This document shows positions 34,792 through 46,926 of a DNA stretch of 64,000 nt, piece after piece. The notes beneath the pieces are model-generated. The model searched no databases, was not told where the DNA came from, and was given only the letters and a program-made list of their open reading frames with translations. Position 1 is the stretch's first letter. Each line of letters opens with the position of its first letter. The DNA lies in NCBI GenBank assembly GCA_003184365.1, contig NKYR01000092.1:104397-168396 (forward strand). The letters run 5' to 3'. The translations under genes and the position numbers were made by a program. The stretch is from Evernia prunastri (taxonomy: Eukaryota; Ascomycota; Lecanoromycetes; Lecanorales; Parmeliaceae).

Positions 34792-36338
34792 TGTGTATCC
34801 ATGAAACTCCTACCTTCTCAATCTACTGATGGGTCAATGAGGTCAACACCCTAGAGGCTGGCAGATTTACTCCTGTCACATTTCTTCTCGATGGTTCACC
34901 TATATCGAGGGTGCCCCCATGCGGTAATATCATCCTCCACAACATGGCCTGCCACTTGACCTGCAGTGTAACCTTGGGGTCCGATAAGCCGCGCTGACTT
35001 CAAGTCTACTCTAGCAACCTGGCTACGACTTCTCCTCTAAAGCCTCCTCTTTCCGCTCAATTTTCTGCGCATCCCACCGCACTGCTGCTGTCTACCGCCG
35101 TTCGCTACATCTCATACACACTACCCATCCGAGTGGGCCGGATATTCCCCAGGGCAGAAAAGCAGAATGGCTAGACCCAATCAATGTCCGCGATGCGTCC
35201 AGTGGCTCGACATTGAAGAAAGCAAGGTTGAATGTCAATAGTGTATCATACAACATATGCGGTTACGGTGCTGGCTGTACGATGGCTATGGAGCCAGGTA
35301 CAAACCTACTTTGAAGGAATGTACAGTAGAAGAGTTGGTCGGATTGCTTGTAAGAAGTGGAGCAAGAAGTGAATCGCGATTAGCGTGACAAGACGCAGAA
35401 GTACCGGAGAGCTGTGATCATCACCGAAGAGACCTACTATTCTACCGCTCGTAGAAACATCGACACGACTCTACGAGACTTGGTCGAAGGCTTCATGACG
35501 AGAACCAGTAGTCAAAAAGGACACGCATAGGCGAGAGGAAGATACTGAGATGTGGCAGAAAGTCCGGAGACACTGAGGAGATTGTGGTAGTGGGACTCGA
35601 TAAAGAGGATATGTTCCTGAGAGTCGGAGCTGGGGATGCTTGCTGTGTAGGCTGGGCAAAAATAGATGGAATTCCATGCTTGGGTCAGGGAGTGATGGGA
35701 GGTCAGGATGGACAAAATGATGTGTTCAAGCTGCTCTGAGGCTGTTTATAGAGAGGAGCAGTTCACGAATGAACTTGGACGGAGAACGGATCCAGTGGTT
35801 GGGCTAGGAAGCCATCTACTACTGGCATGTTCACCATTAATAGTAGGACTTCCTTGATGGCAATTTCTAGTATGCTGAACATCATTGTCAGAGACGTCAG
35901 CTACAACGGTGGCTTACGACATCTTTCACCAAGCGGCCTACTAATGGGAGAAGGTGGAAGAGAACGAGTCAATGTCAATCATCTTTATTGATTTCAGCTA
36001 GCTCGTTTTTATTCATTTCTCGTGTGCTAAAATAAAGTAGTGACGCCTCCGGAGAGGTGCCACTGGGTGTGCTTCAAGCTCGGGAGTGTAAAAGAATGCT
36101 AGGAAATTGGGAAATGCTCAAGTCTGAGTGTAAAAAGAATGTTGAAAGTTTGGTAAAGGTGCAAGTCTGAATGTAAAAAGAATGTTGGAATTTTGGGAAA
36201 GGCTTCAGTCTGAATGTAAAAGAATATTCAGACTTTGGGAAAGGCTCAGGTCTCGCAGGACCAGCAGTTGTAGGATCATCAAGGGTAGTCGTCTGACAGT
36301 GCTTGAGCGGAAGGCGGACACGTCGTTCATCGTCGCCT
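34792..36338. other. Gene-poor region with a possible gene relic
   Basis: From 35167 an open stretch starts MARPNQCPRCVQWLD and contains a CxxC pair, but stop codons interrupt it repeatedly to about 35740. It may be an old coding remnant. The rest shows nothing except the minisatellite at 36082. Confidence 0.3.
36082..36250 (+). repeat. Four-copy minisatellite, about 43-bp unit
   Basis: Units start near 36082, 36122, 36165 and 36208 with consensus GTCTGAATGTAAAAAGAATG plus TTGGGAAAGGCTCA. It lies about 90 bp beyond the stop codon of the GT2 gene, so it may be in or near its 3' UTR. Confidence 0.85.
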
Positions 36339-38359
36339 TCAGATGGCACACAAGGACACCACCGCGATGTCCCATAGAAGTCCACCCATCATGGCCCACT
36401 TGAAGCCTGGGCTCCAGTCCTTTGCTTTTGGTCTCGTCAGGCCGTCTTCGCGTTTCTCGATGAGATCCGCCAGCTCTGGCACAGTGGGTGGGAATGCCAT
36501 GTACCACAGCGGAGTCGAGACCATCAAGACGCATTCCGCCAGCTGTAGAAGGGCTCCGGGGATGGGGAAGAGGTGGTCTTTGGCTCCGGACTGGTAAAGC
36601 TGGCAGAATCGCAGATACAGAGTGACGATGCCAACTATGACATACATGAGATGCATCGTTGTGCCTGAGCTGAGGAACCGCTCCGTGAAAGGTCGTCGAT
36701 GGATACGAGAGCGCTCCTTTAGATCCGAGCTGACCATACCGGTGGCTTTGGGGAGGACGTGAGCGTTAGGCCAATGGACACGGAAGACAGCGAATATCGT
36801 GTCTGCTCCACAAAGATGTCATAAGCCAGTGTTTCATATGGGACTTGTGGGAGAAGGAGCCCTTACATGGTGCAGTCCAGAATTTGACTCTCTTGCCACT
36901 CTGCACATAGGCGTCCGCATCCATGCCATACACAATGTAGTTTGTTAGCTTGGCGGCAAAGTGCGAGACCAGGAACATCCAGCCTAGCAAACGGCACACG
37001 GGCTCCGTGGCAAATTGTGACACGTCGCCAGACTTGGTGGGCCAGATCGCAATCGGCAAGAGGAGTGCAGATAGAAAGACGAGGAAAGCCATGTATTCTT
37101 TGAATGAATCAACGCAGCAGGATAGCTTCTGGGGTAGAGTCGACTTGGCGCTAGCCTTTGATCCTGGTAGATAGAAGTTGAACGCACGAGCGACTTCGAG
37201 ATTTCCACGGGTCTGAGAAGGACGTTAGCCAAAGGTAGTTCAAGCAGAGAGGTACACTTACCCAACGTGTTCTCTGATTGAGGTACCCGGCCATCGTATC
37301 TGGGGAATCTCCCACCTGCAGCTCCTCTTCGACGAAGACGAGCTTCTGTCCAGAAGTGAGAAGCGTTTGGGAGGTCATGGAGTCATCAGAAATGCATTTG
37401 ATGGGCCATCCTCCGATCATCTCGATGGCTGCACGTCGCGTCACGAATCCACTTCCATCGCAGCTTGCGTTTCCAAAACCATCCCTCACCTGCCTAGTGA
37501 ACATTCCAGGAATGCTGGCGCCTTGAGTGAGGTAGTCGCGACGAGGGAGGTTGTAGAATGTCTAGAAATATGAGTGAGCCAAATGTTGGAAGTGGAGGTG
37601 AGTGCGACTTACCTGTGGAGGCGTGGCTATGGCGACCTTGTCATCCAGAAGCAGGTGTGGTAGCATTGCCCGCAACCAATCGGCGCTTGGGATCATGTCC
37701 ACGTCGAGCGCTGCCACAAATTCTCCACCTGACTGTCGCTTTGTCTCATCAATCCCAAACTTGAGGTTGCCGGCTTTGAAGTAATTTGGTACTCCAGGCA
37801 ACTTCTCCCTCGATAGGTACTTGACTTGCTTTGCGCCACGTTTGCCTTGCTCGATGTTGAAGGCCTCGACGGCGTCGCGTAGTTCCACGCTCTTGCCGTC
37901 ATCCAACAAGTACACCTCAAAGCGGTCAGTGGGATAGTCTTGTGCAGCTGCAGCAGCTACAGTGTACATGGCAATAGTGACATCTTCGCCGCACGTGGTG
38001 ATGCAGATATCGACTTTTGGAACGTCGGTGCCTATCAAGCGGTAGCGGGGCCGGTCGTGAAGCTTGATGCGTAGGATGATTAGAACGAGTTCGTCCCAGC
38101 GAGCCTGCAAGTCGACCAAGAATAGTGAGACTTGGGCAAGAATCACAGCCCATAGTCGCCAAGAGGAGGCAGCGTTGGATGCTAATGCCGGTGTAGTTGC
38201 ACCGACATAGCAGCTCAGAATAAGGTACGTGATCTCAAACACGAGTGAGAGAAGGATACTGGCTCGAACAAGAGGGGATGAGAGATGCTTTAGCACACGC
38301 GAGGTAGGCTCCATCTTCTTGATCGCGTACGGACCGACGGTCTCAGTGTGGGAAGGCAT
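36339..38359 (-). CDS. Cellulose-synthase-like family 2 glycosyltransferase
   Basis: Four exons (38359-37613, 37561-37262, 37212-36867, 36802-36339) give 618 residues. Two N-terminal membrane helices (about 28-85) precede a cytosolic GT-A domain with the processive GT2 signature: the DD pair in LLDDGKS (near 153), DVDMI (near 219), the catalytic-base motif SDDS (near 308) and QRTRW (345-349). Four or more helices follow. This is the D,D,D,QxxRW pattern of cellulose/beta-glucan synthases. The enzyme should polymerise a UDP-sugar and extrude a beta-glycan at the plasma membrane; the exact product is not deducible. An in-frame ATG at 38428 would add 23 residues; 38359 is preferred because the conserved part follows it. 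Confidence 0.93.
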
Positions 38360-39212
38360 GATTGTCGTGCTGGGTGTAAGGAAAAAGTGCGGAAGTGAGG
38401 GATGAGCGAAGTTTTTGTGCGGAAGCAAACAAATGTAGCGAAAGGGGGCCTTTTAACTCTTAGTGACCTGCACCTTTCCGTCTTGGCACGGAGGAATCAA
38501 CCAATCACGTCTTAGGCCGCCGCTTTGTAGGGAACCTAAGTGGCAGCTATGAATTACCGTCAGTTTGTTGGAAACTGGCTTTTGAGGCCACGACAGGAAG
38601 ATGAGTAAGTCACTGAGGAGTCTTGATACGTGCAAGGAGTGCACTAGAAGGTGTGCACTGCAAGTCTGTTTACTAGATTCCAGAAGCCACGGACCAGTAA
38701 CTAGACCATCAGTCTGCAATTTTCAATGATTGACACTCGTTTTGATTATTGTCTTTGACGATAACCTCATTCACCCCCTACTTTCAGTACGTAATTTAGG
38801 ACCTGTGAAGTGGAAAGCCGAGTTTCATATAATTTTTGAGTGAGGACGTTTCAATGTAAGGTGAACTCTAGTTGCAGTTTTTTATCTTAGTTGTATCACA
38901 ATAGAAGACAACAGATTAGCCACCAACTGTCAGAGGAGATAGTAGCTGGCTTTGAAAGATTTTAGGATCAAGTACCCACAACGATGACCGATGCCATGGA
39001 ACATCTGGTTCCGTTTTCGCTTATAGTGTTCTGATACTGTTGCATCTTCCTCTTGGTGCCTCGCCAAAACTCGATCTCAAGGTAAATATAATCGTCACCC
39101 CAACATTTACCCTCGAGGTCCTTAACCCTTCGCAACACAGTCTTGAAATCTATCGTTCGGGATGAAAGAGACGGATTGCTAAAATGTTTCTCTATGTCAA
39201 CCGGCTTCCTGA
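38360..39212. other. Gene-free spacer
   Basis: Promoter of the GT2 gene and 3' flank of the MFS gene. No coding sequence or notable repeat seen. Confidence 0.4.
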
Positions 39213-41148
39213 CTATACAGCCACACCCAGAACCTTAGGTTTGACGCTCTGCCACTTGGCGAACAGCGCAATAGGCATCGTCACACCGGCTAATGCGACC
39301 GCCAACGCGAACGTCAGCTTCAGTCCGTCCATGTAGGCAAGCACAATGCCGGGTAGCTCTTCTGCTGAAAACACTTTCCGCAACTCGGTTGCGCCTGTTG
39401 CTAGCACCAGGGCGGGACTGACACCTGGAACGAGAACTGGCACCCGCGCGAGTAGTCGGTTGGTGTAGGCTGACTGGCCCGCTGAGACGAAGACGGCGCC
39501 ACCAATCGTTTGGAAGACTGAATGAGCGGTTAGTCGTTGGATTCCTCATCAGCGGCAAGATACTAATTTAAATGTACTCACATAGAGTAACTGCAGTGAC
39601 GGATGACATCTCGGAGACTTCGACGAAGGCCTGGTTGGCAATAATGGGAACTTGGATAGACAGTCCGACACCTATGCCAGCCAAGGCTTGATATCCAATC
39701 CAGTGCGACGACGGCGAGCCAATGTCAAGGGTGTATAACAGGCCTGTACCGATCGTGGCAATAGCACCACCCGCCAAAAGGAAAGGAACGTATACGCCAT
39801 AGACGGAAATGAGTCCACCCGACAAAATGGTGAAGATAGCTACAAACGTCAGCATTTTGTAAAGGCGATTGATCTTCAGGCAGCCGGGAATCTTACCAAC
39901 ACCAAGCACGAGAGGTATATTGCGAATGCCACTCTCGGAAGCGGAGACATTATCGACGGATTGAAAATAGATTGGAAGATAGTAGAGCAGAGCGAAAAAG
40001 GAACCGGCAGAGCTTGTCACTAGATTAGCGATGCCTCATCAATGACAGATATGCACGCTTACAAGAAGATGTACAGACAGTTTACAAGAATTTCCCGTCT
40101 TCCAAGGAGTGCTCCTTGCATGACTGCTCGGTCGCCCATATACCACTCAACAATCCCGAAGACTACCAAGAGTAAACCGAAGCCGACAAGTGTCCCTATG
40201 ACCGATGAGTCGCTCCAAGCTTTGGTCACGCCACCCCATTGGAGTGCAAGCAAATAGCAAACTATGGCCGCCATGATGATGAAGCTGCCAAGAGGATCCA
40301 TCTGGAGGAGCTTCTCTTGCCATGACGCCTTGGCGGGCTTTGAGGCTGCGGGTGCCTGGAACAGGAGGAGGATCACAAGTGCGGAGGCACCACCGATGGG
40401 TAGATTGACATAGAAGCACCAGCGCCATGTTGCATGGGAAGTGAAAACTCCTCCGAGGAGAGGGCCTATGACGCTGGCGCATCCGTATGAGGCTCCAAGG
40501 AGGCCGGTGAATGCAGGCCTCTGCGCCGGTGGCACTGCAAACGCGATGATCGTGTACGCGCCAGAAGCGATGCCGGCGCCGCCAATGCCTTGGTTCTGTC
40601 AGCTGCTAATTTGAAGCTCGAGCGAAAAATGGCTTACCCGCGATCGCTCTGCCAATGATCAAGGTGGTACTGTTCTGAGCAACCCCACAAATCAAGCTGC
40701 CCAGCTCGAAAAGGCCAATAGCAATGAGGAAACTTGACTTCAGGGGAAAGTATTTGTAGGCCTTGCCCCATGTCGACTGAAAGGCGCCGAGGGTCAGGAA
40801 GAAGGCAGAGCCGTACCATCCTACTTGGTTGAGACTGTGGAATTCATCTGTGATGGCGGGGATTGCCGTTGCAACAATTGTCATATCGAGGGCGACGAGG
40901 AAAATGGAGAGGACGAGGGCGACGATGATGAATGCGAGCTTGAAGGCATGAGGAAAATCCGAGGTTGCGATTCTGGTCAAGGTCTCCATGCCTTCGGTAC
41001 GCTCCTCGTAGATCTCTTCCGGCTTTGGTTCATGCTGTACTGGTTGTGAACTATTTGCCGGAGGGCTTCTGTCTTTCTCCTTTTCCAACGAGAGTTGTGA
41101 TATTTGTGGACTGACGGTCCCATCAGCCACAACCCGAGCTGCAGTCAT
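39213..41148 (-). CDS. MFS drug-export-type transporter (DHA2, 14-TM)
   Basis: Five exons (41148-40638, 40588-40063, 40012-39897, 39839-39582, 39517-39213) give 571 residues. A hydrophilic N-terminus (about 60 residues) precedes 14 hydrophobic segments. Family landmarks: LDMTIVATAIPAIT in TM1, GWYGSAFFLTLGAFQ, GRAIAGIGGAGI, and the exporter motif C-like ASVIGPLLGGVFTSHATWRWCFYVNLPIGG. The intron between exons 2 and 3 uses a CAAG acceptor that restores FFSAGSFFALLYYLPIYFQSV. By family it exports drugs or metabolites with proton antiport at the plasma membrane. It is divergently paired with the Zn2Cys6 gene at 42004, suggesting co-regulation (inference). Confidence 0.92.
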
Positions 41149-42003
41149 AGTAGATAACAAGAAAGAAGCAAAGAAGGTGTGGAGGGTGTCCTAATCTCTT
41201 CGACGGTGTTGGTTACTGTAAATCCAAGGGGGTAACAACCTGCAGCGACCCGATCTTATAGAAATCTTAGTGCTCCCTTGAACGGTCAATATGACTCAAC
41301 AAAGAACTCCCTAGAAGGTCTCTAGTAAGCTAAAGCGTCGATTTAGCCTTCTTGAGCAGAATCGGACCAATGTCGGACCAAACCTCCTCCGCGTCCCCAT
41401 TTCTCGGAATAAGCGATATGTAGCCATTCCCAGAATCTCTACTGACTCCCGCTCACGATACAACGTGATGGAGTCAGCAGGAGTAAGAAGGTTTCGCTTG
41501 TAAAAGTCCGGAGGGAAGGCAATTCAATGCTCCTTCCCGGACATGCCTGTTCCGGCAGTGCTTCTCGAAACCAGAGACACTAAAAAGCGACAATGTCTCC
41601 GCCGAGATTCGGACTTGTGTGACAAGAGCCGTGAGGGAATATGAGATGGATCGATGGTTTTGCCATCAGCCTGTCATAGCAGGTAATGGAATAATGTTCG
41701 TAGAGTGGTTCAGCGGTCGGGATACGCCAAGAAAGAAGATTGATAGTAATCTCACGGCAGGCATAATTTGCCGACAGCTAATCCCCAACCGGTTAGACCG
41801 ACTGTTTCCTTACTTACTTATCGTCGCTCGAAATTCCATCCGTTTCCTCCGCTTTTCGTCCGAATGCTCCTCTCGAAATCCCAATCACCCTTCCCTTCGT
41901 CATACTATCAGAAATCCATCATCATTCATCCTTCCATCTGCAGGAAAGCCGACTCCACTCCGCCTCCATCCCCGCCAATCAATGAACAGTGCTGTCCGCA
42001 GGG
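41149..42003. promoter_or_regulatory. Divergent promoter region of MFS exporter and Zn2Cys6 factor
   Basis: 855 bp separate the two start codons, transcribed outward in both directions. No coding sequence inside. Several CGG/CCG triplets are present, including CGGACCAATGTCGG near 41366 and the CGG-N11-CCG at 41538. Confidence 0.6.
41538..41554 (+). promoter_or_regulatory. Gal4-type CGG-N11-CCG site
   Basis: CGG ACATGCCTGTT CCG is an everted-free, inverted triplet pair with the 11-base spacing bound by Gal4-like Zn2Cys6 dimers. Binding by the adjacent regulator is inference. Confidence 0.45.
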
Positions 42004-44265
42004 ATGTCAGCTTCCCCCAGCGTTGTGTCGGTCTCCGACGAACCTCCCCGCAAGAAATTGAGGAAGGGAACCCACAGTTGTATCGAATGTGAGTCTTTGA
42101 CTTCCCGTTTACCGTCTTGTATCCGTCTTGTCACCCTGTGTATCAGCATCTCAACCAAGATAGCTGACCCTGCAGCAGGTAGGAGTCGCAAGAAGAGTTG
42201 CGTCGCGCGGCCAGCAACCCCAGGTTGCTGTGAAGAATGCTTCAATCGAGGCATCCAATGCCATAAACAGGAAGTCAGCTTGGGAACTAAACGCCGCGTT
42301 GGAGAGGGAAAGCAAAACCTTCCAGAGAGAGTGGCTGAACTCGAGACCGCCCTGATATCGTTATCCCAGAAGTTGGGGACAACACCTAGCATAATCGAAT
42401 CTGAAGACGGTGCTGCCAAGGCGCTCGAGCAACTGCGTTCGGGACTTTCGCCATCAAAACCTGTAGCATCACCAGTTTTAAACCCAGAGGCCCTTCTGGA
42501 ACATGCGCCTGTGTTCACTCTCTTCGACAACGCGATCTTGAGCCGTCGACCAGATGACGACACAGGGGAAGAGCCGAACGCTGTCGGTTCGCCGCACATC
42601 GGACCCAAAATTGACCTAGATCCGAAGATCAACAAAGTTCGCCGGGTACTTTTGTCTTTCTTTCCATCGCAGCAAAGGCAGGAAGCCATCTTGAACGCGT
42701 CTGACGCTTGGTGGGCGAGTTGGCAGACGGTGTTTCCTCGGATTTTTGGCTTTGACTTGAGCGTCACCGCAGTTCAGTTTATTGCAGATTTGAAAGCTAG
42801 TGGCAATGTGCAAAAGATTGCGAAAGCACTCCTGTGTCTCTTGGTCATTCTGCAGGAAGGATCCGCCAGTCTCAATACGATCCATGATATAGCGAATGCT
42901 GCAGACCAAACAAGACAGGCCTTGAGCACACTTGATGATATGGTGCTTAATGATGACGAGCTTGCTGGGACAATCGATGGAATTGAATGTATGGTCCTAC
43001 GAACCAAATACGAGACTAATAACGGCCGCATTCGGAGGGCATGGCTTACTTACAGACGCGGAATATCTTTTGCTCAACTCTTAGGTCTTCACAAACGTCT
43101 AAGCAATTCAGAGGGCAATATGACCGAGAAAATGCGCAGAGAAAGTGTCTGGAATGCTCTTTACTCTGGGGACCGTTTCATGAGCCTGATCCTAGGCCTT
43201 CCATACGGTCCATCAGAAATTCATCCCAAGGTTGGTCGTGATAGCGAGTTGTCCGCGAACGGAATGCAGGTGCAAGATGATAGTGAACACTATATTTTCC
43301 GCTTGGCAAGCGTTGTCGGCCATATCATCGACCGCAACCAACAGCTGCCTTCCAACAATATGCTGCCGCTGACTTTTAAGATCGAGGCTGAATTGATCGA
43401 ACTACAAGGGTCGATGACAGATGACTGGTGGAAACCTGAACCTTCCCCCAGCGGCAGGGCAGACCAGATTTACAGCCACTTTCTTCCACAGTTTTGGCAT
43501 CATCAAGCTCGCACTCTACTTCACCTACCATTCATGCTTAAAGCTTCAACAGACCGCCGCTTCAAGTACAACAAGGAAGCAACTCTAGAGTCTGCTCGGG
43601 AAATGATTGCCCGATATCGTATCATTCGTCCGCTGCAGGGCTTCGGATGTCTCATCTGCAAAGTGATTGACTTCCAGGTTTTTACCGCTGCAATGATACT
43701 GGTATTGCACCTACTGGATCACTACCGGGAGAGTTTATCGTTCGACCAGAAGGAAGCAAAGAATGACCAGGACTTAATTTTAGTTACGACTCACATCTTG
43801 CAGCGGGCCGCTGTCGAGACCGACGGGAGTGTGGCGACTCAAGCGGCTCGAGCTCTGGAGATATTTGGCAATATTAAGGACATGCCTTTGCATGCTGCAA
43901 ATCTTGTAGGGGAATGTACTATGAAAGTGGTAATTCCTTACTTTGGTACCGTGGTCATCGGTCCCGGCATGAGCTTCAAAGACCAGCCCAGCGCACAGCA
44001 GTCTGAAGTAATGCTTCAGCCCCAGCAATTGCCAACCCCGAGCGACCAATCACTTGATGGTTGCACCCCGCAATCTACGCTGTCTAGCAATTCAACGATG
44101 ATACCAATGGCCCCGTTCGACCTTAACACCGTGGAGAACACGCAAGGTATGCATATGAGTGGCAATGTTTTTGCGGACGTCAATTTTGATCTTGACCAAG
44201 ATTGGAATTGGTTCTGGAATAATATAGACATACCTTCGGTGGACTTGCAGGGAACACCGACTTGA
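42004..44265 (+). CDS. Zn2Cys6 transcription factor with fungal-specific TF domain
   Basis: Two exons (42004-42088, 42179-44265) give 723 residues. The basic N-terminus PPRKKLRKG leads into the binuclear zinc cluster, with cysteines at about 26, 29, 36, 46, 49 and 56. The 90-bp intron splits the cluster inside the codon of the second Cys, and only the acceptor at 42178 restores it. A fungal transcription-factor middle-homology region follows (about 230-520; RRAWLTYRRGISFAQLLGLHK is the usual core), then a Gln/Ser-rich stretch and an acidic, aromatic C-terminus (DLDQDWNWFW) that may be an activation domain. Nuclear regulator; target probably includes the divergent MFS exporter. The intron carries no in-frame stop. 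Confidence 0.92.
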   Translation: MSASPSVVSVSDEPPRKKLRKGTHSCIECESLTSRLPSCIRLVTLCISISTKIADPAAGRSRKKSCVARPATPGCCEECFNRGIQCHKQEVSLGTKRRVGEGKQNLPERVAELETALISLSQKLGTTPSIIESEDGAAKALEQLRSGLSPSKPVASPVLNPEALLEHAPVFTLFDNAILSRRPDDDTGEEPNAVGSPHIGPKIDLDPKINKVRRVLLSFFPSQQRQEAILNASDAWWASWQTVFPRIFGFDLSVTAVQFIADLKASGNVQKIAKALLCLLVILQEGSASLNTIHDIANAADQTRQALSTLDDMVLNDDELAGTIDGIECMVLRTKYETNNGRIRRAWLTYRRGISFAQLLGLHKRLSNSEGNMTEKMRRESVWNALYSGDRFMSLILGLPYGPSEIHPKVGRDSELSANGMQVQDDSEHYIFRLASVVGHIIDRNQQLPSNNMLPLTFKIEAELIELQGSMTDDWWKPEPSPSGRADQIYSHFLPQFWHHQARTLLHLPFMLKASTDRRFKYNKEATLESAREMIARYRIIRPLQGFGCLICKVIDFQVFTAAMILVLHLLDHYRESLSFDQKEAKNDQDLILVTTHILQRAAVETDGSVATQAARALEIFGNIKDMPLHAANLVGECTMKVVIPYFGTVVIGPGMSFKDQPSAQQSEVMLQPQQLPTPSDQSLDGCTPQSTLSSNSTMIPMAPFDLNTVENTQGMHMSGNVFADVNFDLDQDWNWFWNNIDIPSVDLQGTPT

Positions 44266-44514
44266 GTGGTGGTCTTGACAAGGATTATGGTCCTGCGACA
44301 CAGATGGCACCAGAAGAGCGCAAGCCACTTAAGCAAGAGTCTGTTCAACCTTCCTGGGATCGCGGTATACTTTGGAATTCTACTTCTAATATGTCGGGCA
44401 GATAACTTAGGTAATATTATACAGTGTTCCTAGTCCCCGCACACCGTCTCTATGCGCCGTGTATCCCATCAATGATTACACCCCCATCGCCTATCAATGT
44501 CTCCGTCAGCGAAT

Positions 44515-45335
44515 TCAGACCAAAGAAAACGCAAAGACTGCAACAGCTCCAGCGGAAATACCAAGTCCAGTGACCATCTTGCTCGCGGCGCCTTGGAAAG
44601 ATATTGGACTAGACTGACTGGCACCACCGGTGGTGCTGCCTGAACCAGTGTTAGACCCAGATCCAGCACCGCTACCAGACGAGCCAGTACCGCTGCTTGA
44701 GCTAGTGCCGGATGAGTTGCTCGAGCCGGACGATAATGCGATACCACTGGAAGCAGTGGATGATGCCGTTGGATTTTGGCCAGTGGTAGACGTTGAGTTA
44801 CGGGAAACAAAAACACCTCCCGCGACGCGAGATGGCGAAGTGCTGTTGCCCGTCTTGGCAGCTGCGAGCTTGTACGCAGCGAGTGTATTCGGAGACGGAG
44901 TGGCCCTGACAACTCTTACGTCAGATATAATTTTCCAACCCACAAACGAGATGACGCTGTCTTCCGAACTTACGGCTCATTCACAACCATAGCCATCCCA
45001 TGCTGACAGTGGCTGTCTATTGCTTGGGAGCAGTAAATCCAAACGGGCTTAGTATCGTTGATCTCGACGACGAAGTCCACAGGTCCGGGGCCAGCGCTCA
45101 GGGGCTGAAAGCCTGAGAAGAAGCCACCGGCAAGAGGGTGGCATGGGTTTGCGAAGCTGCTTTGAGCCACGGAATGGTTTTTGGGGTAGTAGCTGAACGT
45201 GAGGGTGTCGCCGACTTCGGCTTTGACGACGGAAGGCTTGAATACGAGTCCGCCGCTGCCGACGGTTATGGGAATGTTGGCGGCAAGACTCAAAGGAAGC
45301 ACGGAGAAGAGCGCGATCGAGAACGTGGGATGCAT
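44515..45335 (-). CDS. Secreted cupredoxin-like Ser-rich GPI protein
   Basis: Two exons (45335-44974, 44914-44515) give 253 residues. Signal peptide 1-18 (ending SLA) is followed by a cupredoxin-like domain (about 20-121): VGDTLTFSYYPKNHSV, NPCHPLAGGFFSGF, WIYCSQAIDSHCQHGM. The His, Cys, His and Met positions match a type-1 copper site. Then comes a Ser/Gly/Thr-rich linker of about 70 residues and a C-terminal hydrophobic tail typical of GPI anchoring. Such proteins are common on Pezizomycotina surfaces; copper binding is plausible but their role is unknown. Confidence 0.85.
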
Positions 45336-46488
45336 CTTGTGTTTTTATCAACGAATAGTGGAGAAGACTTAGATTGACGAGGAAAATGTTGCTTCGGGTA
45401 CGATTCGGATGGGATGGAAGACCAGAAAATTTCTGACAGGAGAATGAACTGTTTTGAATAACGTGGAAACAATGATGTTGTCCTCTTTTTATGTACCTGC
45501 AAAGAGACCCAGCCACCAAAATCCTTGGGGGCTGAGCTGCCGCATCTGACTGTACGCAGGATCATTTGAGATAAAATTAAGAGACCTGTTTCAGACGCTC
45601 AGCTCTCCGCTGTACCTCATTGGCCCAGGATGCTTTGACGTTGCATTTGGTCGACTCCGGTCATCATGCCGAACCTTCGGAAACCCAAAAGCTAGCTTCT
45701 ATCTAGAATGGGCTGAAGCAAAACCTACATCGGAATCGGTACAGCACAAATCTTGGCGTAAGCACTGCGGTAAGGACTAGCGCAACGATGTTTCAGCCTC
45801 GGCTCTTCGAGGTAACCAAAGAACATGATCAGGGGATCAACTTAAATAGACCGACATACTCTCGAAATAACATCTCCTTGCAACTATTCTCGATATTGGA
45901 GGCCAATTTTCAGGAGTCGGGTTGCAATGATCTGCGATTTGAGCTAAGTACACAACAGCCTCTTGGTGCCAGCAGTGCTTACGGTAAGCGAGTCCTGAAT
46001 CTCTCAATAGGCACTGGGCAGGAATAAACCGAGACCCGGTTGGTCTCTGGTATAAATCCCTCCATTTCGTTGTTCATTGAGATGCTACGCTATTCTGAGC
46101 GAGCTTGGACAGACTCTCTTTCAAAAACAAAGGAACACGAAATCCATGAAAATGAAGCAACTAAATTCAGTTCCATCTCAATGAGCGAAACCTGTTTCGA
46201 TTGTCTTTTTGTTCAAGTTTTCAAAACGTGTGGGAAAGGACAAAGGACAGGAGTACCCAAAGACTGAAATAGGAGGTACATGAATAGCCATGAAAGAGCA
46301 CTTGAAGGAGACCTCGTCAGATGGTTCTCTTTGTCTTAGCTTGTAGCATTCTTACTGCTTGCCTACAAGAGAAGGGTCTGCGATCGAAAAAAGTGACAAA
46401 TCAATCTCCACACGCACACCAACTTCTACTCGATCCTTTATAAAGTAATCGCTAAAAATCGTCCCATTGCAACGAATCTTACTCCAGC
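45336..46488. other. Gene-free spacer
   Basis: Promoters of the outward-facing cupredoxin and small secreted protein genes. No coding sequence or repeat recognised. Confidence 0.4.
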
Positions 46489-46926
46489 ATGCATACCTAC
46501 GCTCTTGCAACACTACTCTTCGCGGCTTCAGCTTGGGCATCCCCCATTCTTCAAGGTCGCACCGGCCCTTCGGCTGATCTGGTAATCAGAGGGGTAAGTC
46601 TCATCCACCCGCTGACCGCTGTCGTTGCGGCCATTATGCTAAGCTTGAGGACCAATCGATAGTGGAACTCGACCACTTTCGACTGTAACTTGGACAACCC
46701 TCACCTCTACGGAGAGATGGGTCCCAGTGAAGACACTTGGGGTGACGGAGGCTCATACGACAGCTACTCCCTCAGCAGAGATCTAGCCGCGAACGAGACC
46801 CTCACACTGTACAGCACGAGTGGTGGGAGCTACTGCGGTACTCAGATGTACGCCATTTCCAATTTGAAGGAGGGCTGCTATCAGACTTCCACCTCCGAGA
46901 TGTTTTCGTGTATGAAGATGACTTGA
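46489..46926 (+). CDS. Small secreted cysteine-containing protein, effector-like
   Basis: Two exons (46489-46593, 46663-46926) joined in phase 0 give 122 residues. A clear signal peptide (1-18, ending AWAS) is followed by a short propeptide-like region and an acidic, Gly/Ser/Tyr-rich mature part (MGPSEDTWGDGGSYDSY) with four cysteines in the exon-2 portion (FDC, YCG, GCY, SCM). Size, secretion and Cys content fit the generic candidate-effector profile. No named family recognised; the function is unknown. Confidence 0.65.

Noticed and set aside
35167..35745. Gene starting MARPNQCPRC
   Set aside because: Several in-frame stops with no splice sites that remove them; kept only as a possible relic.
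41979..42767. 262-codon minus-strand ORF
   Set aside because: Opposite strand of the Zn2Cys6 factor, which has intact cysteine spacing and middle-homology region.
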